From: CAVTWS01 sp963732655
GTDB lineage: Bacteria > Actinomycetota > Acidimicrobiia > Acidimicrobiales > SHLQ01
Direction of reading: 5' to 3'
Length of the DNA stretch: 64,000 bases
Assembly (NCBI GenBank): GCA_963732655.1
Contig: CAVTAI010000005.1
Span: forward strand, 248,001 to 312,000
The notes under the pieces are model-generated. The model worked only from the letters and a program-made list of their open reading frames with translations. It was not told the DNA's origin and searched no databases. This document shows positions 54,267 to 62,559 of this stretch, piece by piece; the stretch's first letter is position 1; the number at the start of each line of letters is the position of its first letter. The position numbers were made by a program, and so were the translations under genes.

Positions 54267-55709
54267 ATGGCCGATCCTGTGACTGGACCTCGCGCCCCCG
54301 CGTCGCCCTCCGGGGCCGTGACCCGCGTGTCGATGCGGTACGCCCGGGCTTCACGGTTCGGGCTCCCGGAGCCGGTCGAGCCGACCGAACCCTTCGACCC
54401 GGAGTGTTCGGCGCCCGGCCCGTTTCCTCCCCAACGGGCCGAGGAGCCGCGGGTCGTCCCAGGGATGATCCTCGGCGACATCGACGAGGACTGCCTTCGG
54501 CTCGAGGTCTGGTCACCGGATCTTGGCGGCCGTCGACCGGTCCTCGTGTGGATACCGGGTGGCGCGTACCTGAGCGGTGGGGCGTCGATCCCGACCTACG
54601 ACGGTGCTCGGCTGGCCGCCGAAGGCGACATCGTGGTCGTCGGCGTCACCTACCGGGTGGGAGCTCTCGGCTTTCTGAGCGCCGAGGGCGTGCCGGCCAA
54701 CCTGGGGGTACGCGATGTGCGATGTGCGCTCGATTGGATCCGCCGCCATGCCGGGGTGTTCGGGGGCGACACGGGCCGCGTCGTGGCGATGGGGGAGTCG
54801 GCGGGGGCGGGCCTGCTCGCTCACCTGCTCACCGATCCCACCTTGCCGATCGATGGCGGCATCGTGCAGAGCGGTTCCCCGGGGTCGGCGCTCGCCCCGG
54901 ATGTCGCGGCGACGGTCACGTCGACGATGCTCACGGAGGCCGGTGTGGATTCGGTCGACGAGCTCCGCCTCCTCCCCGTCGAGGCCATCCTGGACGCGCA
55001 ATCCCGGACGTGCGCGGCCCTGGGGGCGACCGTCGGCAAGATGCCGTTCCATCCCATCGTCGACGGCGAGGTCGTCCGCTCGAATCCGCTCGACGCGGCC
55101 CGACTCGGCGAGCTGGCGCCCGTCCCGCTCGTGGTCGGGACCACCGCCCACGAACTCGAGTTGTACCGGGCTGAGCTCGATGCCATCCCGACCGAGTACG
55201 CGCCCTTCGTGATCGAGCGGGCCCGCGGGGCACTGCCGCTCAGCCCAGCCGGGATCGCGCAGGGCGTCCAGGCGGTCGGTGGCGATCTGGGCCGGGCGAT
55301 CGCCGATGTCCAGATGCACCTGCCGGCCTTCCTGATGGTCGATTCCCAGGCCCAGCGTGGCATCGACACCTGGCGCTACAGCTTCACGTGGGAGGCGCCG
55401 GATCTCCGGGCGTGCCACGCGCTCGATCTACCCTTCACGTTCGGGACCCTCGACATCGACGACTGGCGTGACTGGGCCGGTGCTGACGGTGCGCAGAAGG
55501 CGGCGGCCGACACGCTGTCGTCCCGGATCCGGCACGCGTGGGCGTCGTTCGTTCGCGACCTGACGCCGGCGTGCGAACCAGTGGGCACATGGCCGAGGCA
55601 CACGACCTCGAGTCATCCGGTGGTCGAGCTCGGCGCCCAGGTCCACGTGCTCGACGACCCTGACGAAACGACTCGCACCGCGTGGTTCGCTGAACCCGAG
55701 ACGACGTAG
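54267..55709 (+). CDS. Type B carboxylesterase
   Basis: A 480-residue alpha/beta hydrolase of the carboxylesterase/lipase B family. The oxyanion-hole motif is PVLVWIPGGAYLSG, the nucleophile S178 is in GESAGAG, and the catalytic Glu region and the His (RACHALDLPFTFG) follow. There is no signal peptide, so it is cytoplasmic. ATG 54267 follows the amidohydrolase stop by seven bases, which ties it to the same operon. It would release an alcohol or acid from an ester intermediate; the natural ester is unknown. Confidence 0.87.
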   Translation: MADPVTGPRAPASPSGAVTRVSMRYARASRFGLPEPVEPTEPFDPECSAPGPFPPQRAEEPRVVPGMILGDIDEDCLRLEVWSPDLGGRRPVLVWIPGGAYLSGGASIPTYDGARLAAEGDIVVVGVTYRVGALGFLSAEGVPANLGVRDVRCALDWIRRHAGVFGGDTGRVVAMGESAGAGLLAHLLTDPTLPIDGGIVQSGSPGSALAPDVAATVTSTMLTEAGVDSVDELRLLPVEAILDAQSRTCAALGATVGKMPFHPIVDGEVVRSNPLDAARLGELAPVPLVVGTTAHELELYRAELDAIPTEYAPFVIERARGALPLSPAGIAQGVQAVGGDLGRAIADVQMHLPAFLMVDSQAQRGIDTWRYSFTWEAPDLRACHALDLPFTFGTLDIDDWRDWAGADGAQKAAADTLSSRIRHAWASFVRDLTPACEPVGTWPRHTTSSHPVVELGAQVHVLDDPDETTRTAWFAEPETT

Positions 55710-55718
55710 GAGACGACG

Positions 55719-56561
55719 ATGGGGACGCTCGACGGTCAGGTGGCGATCGTGACCGGCGCCAGCCGCGGTATCGGCAAGGGGTGTGCGCTGGAGCTCGCGG
55801 ACGCGGGCGCGATCGTCTACGTGACCGGCCGGTCGGTCAGCGAGGCGGACCATCCCCTTCCCGGCACCGTGGGGGCGACGGCCGCCGAGATCGTGGACGC
55901 GGGAGGGCAGGCCACGGCGGTGGCGCTCGACCACCGTGACGATGGTGCCGTCGAGGCGCTCTTCTCCCGGGTCCTGGCGGAACGCGGGCGGCTCGACATC
56001 CTGGTCAACAACGCCTTCATCGTGGTCGACGAGCTGACCTCGGGCCGGCCGTTCTGGGAGCTTCCCCTGTCGAACTGGGACGACATGATCGATGTCGGCA
56101 CCCGGTCGGCCTACGTGGCCAGCGTCTTCGCCGCTCGGACCATGGTCCCCCATGGCTCGGGCTTCATCGCCAACATCTCGTCCTCCGGTGCGGTCGAATA
56201 CGCGTGGCATGTCGCGTACGGGGTCGGCAAGTGCGCCCTGGACCGCGTCACGGCCGACACGGCCCACGAGCTGGCGCCCCACGGCGTGACGGTCGTGTCC
56301 TTCTGGCCGGGCTTCGTGAAGACGGAACGGATCGACCTGGCCGAGTCGGCGGGCCTGTTGCCGCCGACGCTCGACGTGTCGATCGCGGAGTCGAAGCGGT
56401 TCACCGGACGAGCCGTGACCGCCGTGGCCGCGGATCCCGACCGGGCGCGTTGGTCCGGCCAGGCGGTGGCGTCGCGTCATCTGGCGGACGTGTACGGGTT
56501 CACCGATGTCGGCGGCCACCTCCCAGCCGGCCCCCTCCACGATCGCACGACGGGGCAGTAG
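55719..56561 (+). CDS. SDR-family oxidoreductase
   Basis: A 280-residue SDR with TGASRGIG (residues 13-20), NNAF in place of NNAG, Ser in NISSSGA and YGVGK as the catalytic Tyr-Lys. It resembles the DHRS1-like group, whose members end in a longer tail such as DVYGFTDVGG here. ATG 55719 lies nine bases after the esterase stop. It is the last gene of the aldolase-led operon. The probable step is oxidation or reduction of a hydroxy/keto intermediate. Confidence 0.85.
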   Translation: MGTLDGQVAIVTGASRGIGKGCALELADAGAIVYVTGRSVSEADHPLPGTVGATAAEIVDAGGQATAVALDHRDDGAVEALFSRVLAERGRLDILVNNAFIVVDELTSGRPFWELPLSNWDDMIDVGTRSAYVASVFAARTMVPHGSGFIANISSSGAVEYAWHVAYGVGKCALDRVTADTAHELAPHGVTVVSFWPGFVKTERIDLAESAGLLPPTLDVSIAESKRFTGRAVTAVAADPDRARWSGQAVASRHLADVYGFTDVGGHLPAGPLHDRTTGQ

Positions 56562-56571
56562 CCTGGCCGTC

Positions 56572-56793
56572 GTGGTCAGCGCACGCGACAGGGCGAAGAT
56601 GCGGCGGATCGGCCAGGATCTCGCGGCCGGCGAGCGTGACGACCGCGGAACGCCAGAGCAGCGATGGCACCTGCTTCAGGTCATCAACGCTGATCGAGCC
56701 GTTCATGGTTTCGAGCCGCTCGATGATCGGGCACCCGAGGAGGGCCTCTATGACCGAGCACGATCCCTCGGCATGGCTCGCATCGATCGCTGA
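56572..56793 (+). CDS. Small antitoxin-like protein
   Basis: A 73-residue basic and acidic mixed protein (MVSARDRAKMRRIGQDLAAGERDD) without membrane segments. It overlaps the nucleotidyltransferase gene that follows by 44 bases in another frame, an arrangement common in toxin-antitoxin pairs. GTG 56572 is the first good start after the SDR stop. No family is recognised with certainty; the pairing and size suggest an antitoxin or partner subunit. Confidence 0.55.
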   Translation: MVSARDRAKMRRIGQDLAAGERDDRGTPEQRWHLLQVINADRAVHGFEPLDDRAPEEGLYDRARSLGMARIDR

Positions 56794-57259
56794 GATCTTC
56801 GAGAGTCTCGTCATCGACTGGACCGTCGTCGGTGCACTCGCCGCAAACCGCTATCGGGCGACACCCCGTTTCACGACCGATCTGGACACCATGGCGGGCT
56901 ACCACGACGATCTCGTCGATGCGCTGCGCCAGGCTGGTTACGAGGTGTCGGTCTTTGCCGATGAAGGGGAGGCGCCCCACCTCCTCCGCTGTCACCGCGG
57001 GCCAGAGTCCGTCGATGTCCTCCTGCCGGTGGTCGAGTACCAGGCGGTCGCCCTCGCTCGCGCGGTCGATCACGTCCTGGCCGTCGAGGACGTGATCGTC
57101 CACAAGCTGATCGCCTGGCGACCACGTGACCGGGACGACATCCGCTCCATCCTCGAGGCCGGTGTCGTTCTCGACGCCGACTATCTGGCCCGCTGGATCT
57201 CCGAGTGGGAACTCGCCGATCGCTGGCAGTCCTTCGAGACCCTCGGGTTCACGGCGTGA
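56750..57259 (+). CDS. AbiEii-like / DUF6036-type nucleotidyltransferase
   Basis: A 169-residue protein with the minimal nucleotidyltransferase layout: VVGALAANRYRATPRFTTDLD gives the GxxA...R.T.DxD site, SVDVLLP supplies the further acidic residue, and VEDVIVHKLIAWRPRDRDDI is the family's conserved Lys/Asp helix. Similar proteins are toxins of AbiE-type (type IV) systems that modify tRNA, or free-standing metabolite transferases. ATG 56750 follows GAGGAGGG, inside the small upstream gene. Its end overlaps the convergent SRPBCC gene by 11 bases. Confidence 0.72.
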   Translation: MTEHDPSAWLASIAEIFESLVIDWTVVGALAANRYRATPRFTTDLDTMAGYHDDLVDALRQAGYEVSVFADEGEAPHLLRCHRGPESVDVLLPVVEYQAVALARAVDHVLAVEDVIVHKLIAWRPRDRDDIRSILEAGVVLDADYLARWISEWELADRWQSFETLGFTA

Positions 57260-57767
57260 TGTCGGACAGGTCGTCGTAGAGGTCGGTGTAGGCCTCGGCA
57301 TCCTGATCGATGAACCTGGGCGGAACATCGGTGTCGACCAGACGCTCGAGCTGTTCGAAGCAGACGTGATATCCGGCGGCGATCTGATCCACGGTCGGAC
57401 CCTGCGTGATCCACGTCGTGAAGACGAGGTGGGTGCCGTCCGAGGTCGACTCGAGCTCGAAGGTGAGGGTGTCGGTGTCCCACATCCACGAGAACGTGTG
57501 GGGTGGGTCCCAGACGAGGATCCGGCCGGGCAGGGTGGGATCGGGGATCTCGTACTTGGCGGCCACCTCGGGCCAGAACGGCACGTCGACCTCGGCTCCC
57601 GCTCGGCGGGGTCCGACGATGTTGCACGGCATCCAGTGCTGAAGTTGGTCGGACTCGGTGAGGGCCCGCCACACCCGTTCGGGAGCATGGCGAAACGTGC
57701 GTTCGAAACGTAGGCCTAGTCGATCGCCATCGCGCACGAGTTGGCCCAAGCGGTCTTTCGCGGTCAT
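57249..57767 (-). CDS. SRPBCC (AHSA1/START-like) domain protein
   Basis: A 172-residue protein of the AHSA1-like START fold: FERTFRHAPERVWRALTESDQLQHWM at the start, then EIPDPTLPGRILVWDPPHTFSWMW and a C-terminal helix with GYHVCFEQLERLV. Such proteins are commonly paired with an ArsR regulator, as here: the upstream ArsR gene overlaps by four bases (ATGA). They bind small hydrophobic ligands. The role is unknown. Confidence 0.87.
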   Translation of the reverse strand: MTAKDRLGQLVRDGDRLGLRFERTFRHAPERVWRALTESDQLQHWMPCNIVGPRRAGAEVDVPFWPEVAAKYEIPDPTLPGRILVWDPPHTFSWMWDTDTLTFELESTSDGTHLVFTTWITQGPTVDQIAAGYHVCFEQLERLVDTDVPPRFIDQDAEAYTDLYDDLSDITP

Positions 57768-58099
57768 GTCGGATCTCCATGATCGAGGGTGTCGAGGTGA
57801 CGTTCGAGCACGTCGAGGCGTCGGGCCCAGCGCTCCCGGTACGGCTGCAACCAGGTGTCGAGCTCGACCAGTGGTTCCGGTCGGATGCGGTAGATGCGCC
57901 GGTTGGCATCGGGCCGGACCGAGACCAGACCGGCCTGACGGAGCACCTTGAGGTGCTGCGACACGGTCGGTTGGGCGAGGTCGAGCTCGGCCACGACGTC
58001 GGTCACCGTTCGTTCGCCGTCCAGGAGGAGATCGAGGATGCGACGCCGGTGGGGTTCGGCCAACACCTCAAATACTGTCACAGAGCAATATTGGTGCAT
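57764..58099 (-). CDS. ArsR-family transcriptional regulator
   Basis: A 111-residue winged-helix regulator. LAEPHRRRILDLLLDGERTVTDVVAELDLAQPTVSQHLKVLRQAGLVSVRPDANRRIY is a complete ArsR helix-turn-helix and wing; no metal-binding CxC is present, so it is of the metal-independent, SRPBCC-linked type. ATG 58099 lies within an inverted repeat; a GTG at 58081 gives a protein starting directly at the fold and is equally plausible. It probably represses its own two-gene operon. Confidence 0.87.
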   Translation of the reverse strand: MHQYCSVTVFEVLAEPHRRRILDLLLDGERTVTDVVAELDLAQPTVSQHLKVLRQAGLVSVRPDANRRIYRIRPEPLVELDTWLQPYRERWARRLDVLERHLDTLDHGDPT

Positions 58100-58109
58100 G
58101 ACGATATTG
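58086..58109. promoter_or_regulatory. Inverted repeat at the arsR start, probable autoregulatory operator
   Basis: caatat (58086-58091) and atattg (58104-58109) are perfect 6-base arms 12 bases apart, AT-rich against a GC-rich background, covering the possible arsR ATG. This is the usual size and place of an ArsR operator. It implies that the true start of arsR may be the GTG at 58081. Confidence 0.5.
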
Positions 58110-58202
58110 AGGTCAAGCCCAACCCCGGGCGGATCGATGCGAGTCCAGATCTCACGATGCGGCGAGCGGCGCCGATGGGACCCGAACTCTCAGGAGGCAC
58201 AG

Positions 58203-59618
58203 ATGGACGGTCGTTGGCGGAGGATGGGGACAGTGCTGGTCCTGCTCGCGGTGTTGCTCGTGAGCGGCGGACAGCAACCGGTTCACGCCCAGGGCGCGCC
58301 CGGGGAGTTCGTCGGCATTCCTCCGGCGCGCCTGCTCGACACCCGGATCGGTTTCCAGACCATCGATGGAGTGTCCGCCGGTGGTGGGGCGATCGCCCAA
58401 GGGGTCAGCATCGACGTCCAGGTCACTGGGCGAGGCGGCGTCCCGACGACGCGCGTGGCGGCGGTCGTGCTCAATGTGACCTCCGTCGGATCGACGTCGC
58501 CGACCCACGTGACCGTGTACCCGGCCGGATCACCGCGTCCGAATGCCAGCAACCTGAACGTGCCGGCGGGCCGGACCATCCCGAATCTGGTCGTCGTGCG
58601 AATCGGTTCTGCAGGCCGGGTGAGCTTCTACAACAATGCGGGCTCGACCCATCTCCTCGCCGACGTCGCCGGCTTCATGTTGGAGGGGTCCGGTTTCGTG
58701 GCGGTGGCGCCCTCGCGTGTCATGGACAGCCGGCTGGGATTCGACACCGTCGACGGCCAGCGAGCGGGCTTCGGCCCGGTCGGACCGGGCCAGTCCGTCG
58801 ACCTGCAGGTCGGCGGCCGGGGTGGCCTACCCGTGGCCGGCGTCACCGCGGTGGTGCTGAACGTGACCGCGACCGACTCGAGCGCCAACACCTTCGTGAC
58901 GGTGCACCCCGCAAGCCAGGGGCGTCCGGGGACGAGCAACCTGAACGTCGTTCCCGGGCAGACGGTGCCGAACCTCGTGACCAGTGGCGTGTCGAGCGAC
59001 GGGCGCGTCACCATCTACAACAACGCCGGAACCGTCCACCTGATCGTCGATGTACTCGGCGCCTACACGGTCGGATCGTCGCCCGCCGGCTCGGTGCCCA
59101 TCTACCAGCCGCTTGCCGTGCCCGCTCGTATCGCCGACACCCGGGCGGCCGCCGACGGCGGGGCATCGTTCGATGGATTCGATGTCGGCCACGACCCAGT
59201 CGGGTCGTTCGCAGATCGGTTCTGGATCGGCCGACCCGCGTCGCTCCGCATTCTGGGTCGCGGTGGTGTGCCCGGGACGGGCGTGGCTGCGCTGCAACTC
59301 AACGTGACGGTCACCGTCACCAGCTCGACCCCCAGGGACCTCGCCGCGCCCTGCTCATCAGTCGGCGGACGGACGACGTGTGGCATCGTCGCCGGCCCGC
59401 CGGTCGAGGCGTTTCTCGCCGTCTGGCCGAACGGCCTGACTCAGCCCAACGCGTCGAATCTGAACTTCTCCGTTGGAGACACCGTGACCAACTCGGTGAT
59501 CGTGCCCGTGGGTCCCCGCGGGTCCGGTATCGGAATCAACGGTGACGTTCTGTTCAGGCAGAGCGTGCCCGGAGCGGACCTGATCGTCGATGTCGTCGGG
59601 TGGTTCCCCGAGACCTGA
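58203..59618 (+). CDS. Secreted repeat protein of the same family as the gene at 50071
   Basis: A 471-residue exported protein. The signal peptide (residues 1-30, VLVLLAVLLVSGG ending VHAQ) is followed by repeats that begin PARLLDTR, contain VTGRGGVP and RPNASNLNV, and end HLLADVAGF; two are full and the third is longer, with an insert holding CSSVGGRTTCG. The pattern is the same as in the three 126-residue repeats at 50071-52017, but the sequences have diverged, so the duplication is old. ATG 58203 has AGGAGG before it. It has no anchor, so it is released or held by interaction. Confidence 0.8.
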   Translation: MDGRWRRMGTVLVLLAVLLVSGGQQPVHAQGAPGEFVGIPPARLLDTRIGFQTIDGVSAGGGAIAQGVSIDVQVTGRGGVPTTRVAAVVLNVTSVGSTSPTHVTVYPAGSPRPNASNLNVPAGRTIPNLVVVRIGSAGRVSFYNNAGSTHLLADVAGFMLEGSGFVAVAPSRVMDSRLGFDTVDGQRAGFGPVGPGQSVDLQVGGRGGLPVAGVTAVVLNVTATDSSANTFVTVHPASQGRPGTSNLNVVPGQTVPNLVTSGVSSDGRVTIYNNAGTVHLIVDVLGAYTVGSSPAGSVPIYQPLAVPARIADTRAAADGGASFDGFDVGHDPVGSFADRFWIGRPASLRILGRGGVPGTGVAALQLNVTVTVTSSTPRDLAAPCSSVGGRTTCGIVAGPPVEAFLAVWPNGLTQPNASNLNFSVGDTVTNSVIVPVGPRGSGIGINGDVLFRQSVPGADLIVDVVGWFPET

Positions 59619-59663
59619 CCGGTGTCCGTCCCGGATCGGCGCGCCCCGCTCGCCGGTCGCTGC

Positions 59664-61390
59664 TCAGCCGACCGTGACACCGGAGACGATGTCGGCCTCG
59701 ATGGTCAGGTTCACCGCGTCGGGCTGTAGTCCTCGGTCACGGCGAAGCTCTCGCCGTCGCGGGCGACCACCCGTACGGTCCACCCGGAGGCAGCCGCCAG
59801 CCGGCTGGCCTCTTCCTCGGTGAGGCCGAGCAGTGCGGCGGCGGCGTCGTCGCTGATCGGATCGGGGAGGGCAGGCACCGGCTCCTCGCCGGTCGGGGGC
59901 ACGGTCTCGCCTGTCCCTTCGTCGCCCGGCATGACCCCGGGTTCGCCGCCGCCGGAGGTGCCCGGCTCAACGGTCGGGTCGGTCGGGCGGTCCGGCGAGA
60001 CCGTGTCGTCGACGACCAGGAATTCGTCGGTCACGGCCGGCACGGTGTACTCACCACCGTCGTCGCCGATGAAGGTGTAGGCCGGGACGAACCACATCGT
60101 GCCGTCGGTGTCCCACAGGGACCACAACGACAGTCGGGCATCGACGAGGGTGACGATGATCGGCTCGGCCGTCGGGAAGCAGTCCGGCCCGTCGGCCGCG
60201 CACGCCGCGGGATCGACTTCGGGAGCGCCGATGGCGGGCTCGGATGCGTCGCCGGCGACATCGGCCACCCCCGCCGACGATGAATCCACCGCGATGTCGG
60301 TCGCCAACGGCATCGGGCCGCCCCAACCGCCGTAGCCGCTGCGGAGTCGTTCGACGGCCTCGTCGACACTGATCAGAGGGTAGGGACCGACCTCGACCGG
60401 CTGGGCCAGGACACCCCCGGCCCATTCGACCCGACCTTCGGCGCCGAAGCCGACATTGAGCGACAGTGGCGCCCGCACCCCGCCCAGCAGCGGATACCCG
60501 GACACCGACGCCGACCACTCGTCGGCGTAGGTGTCGAGCTCCAGAGCACCCGTGTCGACGCCGAGCGACGCCCAGATCTCCCGCGCCATTGCCTCGGCAG
60601 CCTCGGCCGTGGGCACGTTGGCCGGCGGTTCGGGCTGAAGGTACTCGGCATAACAGTCGGCCGAGACGATCTCGCCGTCCGGTTCCTGGGCCACCGCGTC
60701 TCGGGGCTCGCCGGCCTCGGTGGCGGCCGGATCCTCGTCGGAGGCCACGTCGTCGACCGGCAGATCCTCGACCGGCAGTTCGCCCGGCGCGGGATCGATC
60801 AGGATCGGATCGGCGCAGGCCACGCCGGTGCTGACGGTGCCCGAACCCGTGCCGGTCGCCCATGCGGGCGAGTACCACCACGACAGCTGGCTGTCGGTGC
60901 TAACCCACACGGACGGTGCCGTGCCGTCGTCCGGGCCGATGCGGAAGCCCCCGCCCATGTCGACGGGGAGCTCTACGATGTCGCCGGTGACGCCGAACGC
61001 GTCGGCGATGCGGCGGAAGGCGTCGTGGTCGAGGGTCGGGTTCGGGGCATATCGCCAACCGTTGGCCTCGGTGCCGAGATCGGGCAGGTCGGCCCCGACC
61101 ACGTAGTCGGCGACGTACCAGGGCGCGATTATCGAGGTGTCGGCCGAGAGGCCGTCGGCGGTCGGCGTGGCGGCGGACTCCGCCACCGCGGCTCCACCCC
61201 CGGGCCCGGACGCGACGCGGATGGCCACGGGAGCCTCGATACCGGACGGACCCCCGCCGTCACCGACGGCGACGGTGGAGTTGTCGTCGTCCGAACAGGC
61301 GCCAGCGATGAGAGCCAGCGTGAGAGCCAGGCCGGTCGAAGCCAGCAGCCGTCGGGAGCCCAACCGTCGAGAAGGTCGTGGTGCGTTCAT
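59664..61390 (-). CDS. Lipoprotein with C-terminal inhibitor-I78-like domain, frameshifted at its end
   Basis: About 575 residues. The signal peptide ends at lipobox GAC (C32), followed by Asp/Ser-rich linkers, a beta-rich region (WYVADYVVGADLPDL, WWYSPAWA) with a second part from about residue 240 (YPLLGGVRAPLSLNVGFGAEG), a Pro/Thr-rich linker and an I78-like end (LLGLTEEEASRLAAASGWTVRVVARDG, then EDYSP). The main frame stops at 59711, but the next frame gives DAVNLTIEADIVSGVTVG to 59664, completing the I78 pattern; one base seems missing near 59720. ATG 61390 overlaps the amidohydrolase stop by four bases. Confidence 0.72.
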
Positions 61391-62559
61391 GTCTGTTGTG
61401 ACGACGCTCTCGCGCCGCTGGTTCCCGTGGCGGCGAGAGAAAGTCCGTAGAGGGTGGCGCAGTTGCGCCAGATGATGTCGTCGCGGACGTCGTCGGTGAG
61501 GTGGGCGGTCTGTTCGCTCAGCACCCGCTGGGACTCTGGAAACGTGGAATCCGAATGCGGATGGTCGCTCGCCCACAGCAGCCGCTCGTGGTTCATCAGC
61601 TCAACCGTCTGGAACGCCACCCAGTCGTCCTGGAACGTGACATACACGTTGTCGCGAACGTACTCGCTCGGCTTGCGCTGGAGCGGGGCCGCGGTCAACC
61701 AGTTGCGATGGCGGTCGAGGGCGTGGTCTGCCCGGTACATCCAGTGGGGCACCCAGCCGGCGTCGGCCTCGACGCACGCCACGGTCAGATCCGGGTGGCG
61801 GTCGAACACCCCGCCGAACACGAGGGTGCCCATGATGTCCTGGCAGCCCCGGATGATGCCGAGGAAGCTGTTGAGCTTGGGTCCCCGGAATTGTGGGTTC
61901 GACGGCTGGTCGTTGCCGCTGGTCAGGATGTGGAAGGACAGGGGCAACCCGAGCTCGATCGACGCCCGCCAGAATGGATCCCAGCGAGGGTCGTCGAAGT
62001 CGCCGTCGTCGTGGCATGCGGCGTAGCCGGGGAGCATCACACCTCGGAGGCCCAGCGCGGCGATCTCCTCGAGGTCGGCGATGCCCTCGTCGATACTGCG
62101 CAGCGCCGTCTGGCCGAGGCCGACGAGGCGTTGTCGATCGGTGGACTCGAACGCGGCGATCCACTGGTTGTAGGCCCGGAAGCAGGCGCGTTTGTAGTCG
62201 GCGTCCGGGTGGTTGCACAAGATCATGCCGACGGACGGGTAGAGGATCTCGCCCGCCACGCCATCGCGGTCTTGCTCGGCGAGCCGAGCGACCGGATCCC
62301 AGCCCCCCGGATGCAGCTCCTCCCACGGCACGTTGAGGTGCGGCCCGATCTTCTCCGCCGGCCGCCCGGCTGCTGCGACCATGCCGTAAGGGACGACGCT
62401 GCGGCCCTGATCGACGACCATCACGGCACCCATCTGCTCGTGGGTCGACGAGTACGGCGCTCGGTCCCGGAAGGCGGGATCGATGTACGGCAGGTAGCAG
62501 TCGCCGGGCTCGGTCACGTGGGAGTCGGCCGAGATGGCGGTGAGTGTGGGGGCGGTCAT
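61387..62559 (-). CDS. Amidohydrolase family protein (ACMSD-like)
   Basis: A 390-residue amidohydrolase-2 enzyme. The metal motif is ISADSHVTEP, the barrel has LRGVMLPGYA, a metal-site His in LSFHILTSGN, VACVEADAGWVPHWMY, and the catalytic Asp in LLWASDHPHSDSTFP. This form is common in actinobacterial acyl-CoA and terpenoid breakdown clusters. It overlaps the CoA-transferase stop by four bases and the lipoprotein start by four bases, giving a three-gene unit. It is a distant relative of the protein at 53003. Confidence 0.88.
   Translation of the reverse strand: MTAPTLTAISADSHVTEPGDCYLPYIDPAFRDRAPYSSTHEQMGAVMVVDQGRSVVPYGMVAAAGRPAEKIGPHLNVPWEELHPGGWDPVARLAEQDRDGVAGEILYPSVGMILCNHPDADYKRACFRAYNQWIAAFESTDRQRLVGLGQTALRSIDEGIADLEEIAALGLRGVMLPGYAACHDDGDFDDPRWDPFWRASIELGLPLSFHILTSGNDQPSNPQFRGPKLNSFLGIIRGCQDIMGTLVFGGVFDRHPDLTVACVEADAGWVPHWMYRADHALDRHRNWLTAAPLQRKPSEYVRDNVYVTFQDDWVAFQTVELMNHERLLWASDHPHSDSTFPESQRVLSEQTAHLTDDVRDDIIWRNCATLYGLSLAATGTSGARASSQQT

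Noticed and set aside
58137..58203. An earlier ATG at 58137 as the start of the secreted repeat protein.
   Set aside because: It would put a charged, non-signal lead before the signal peptide; ATG 58203 has an AGGAGG site and gives a normal signal peptide.
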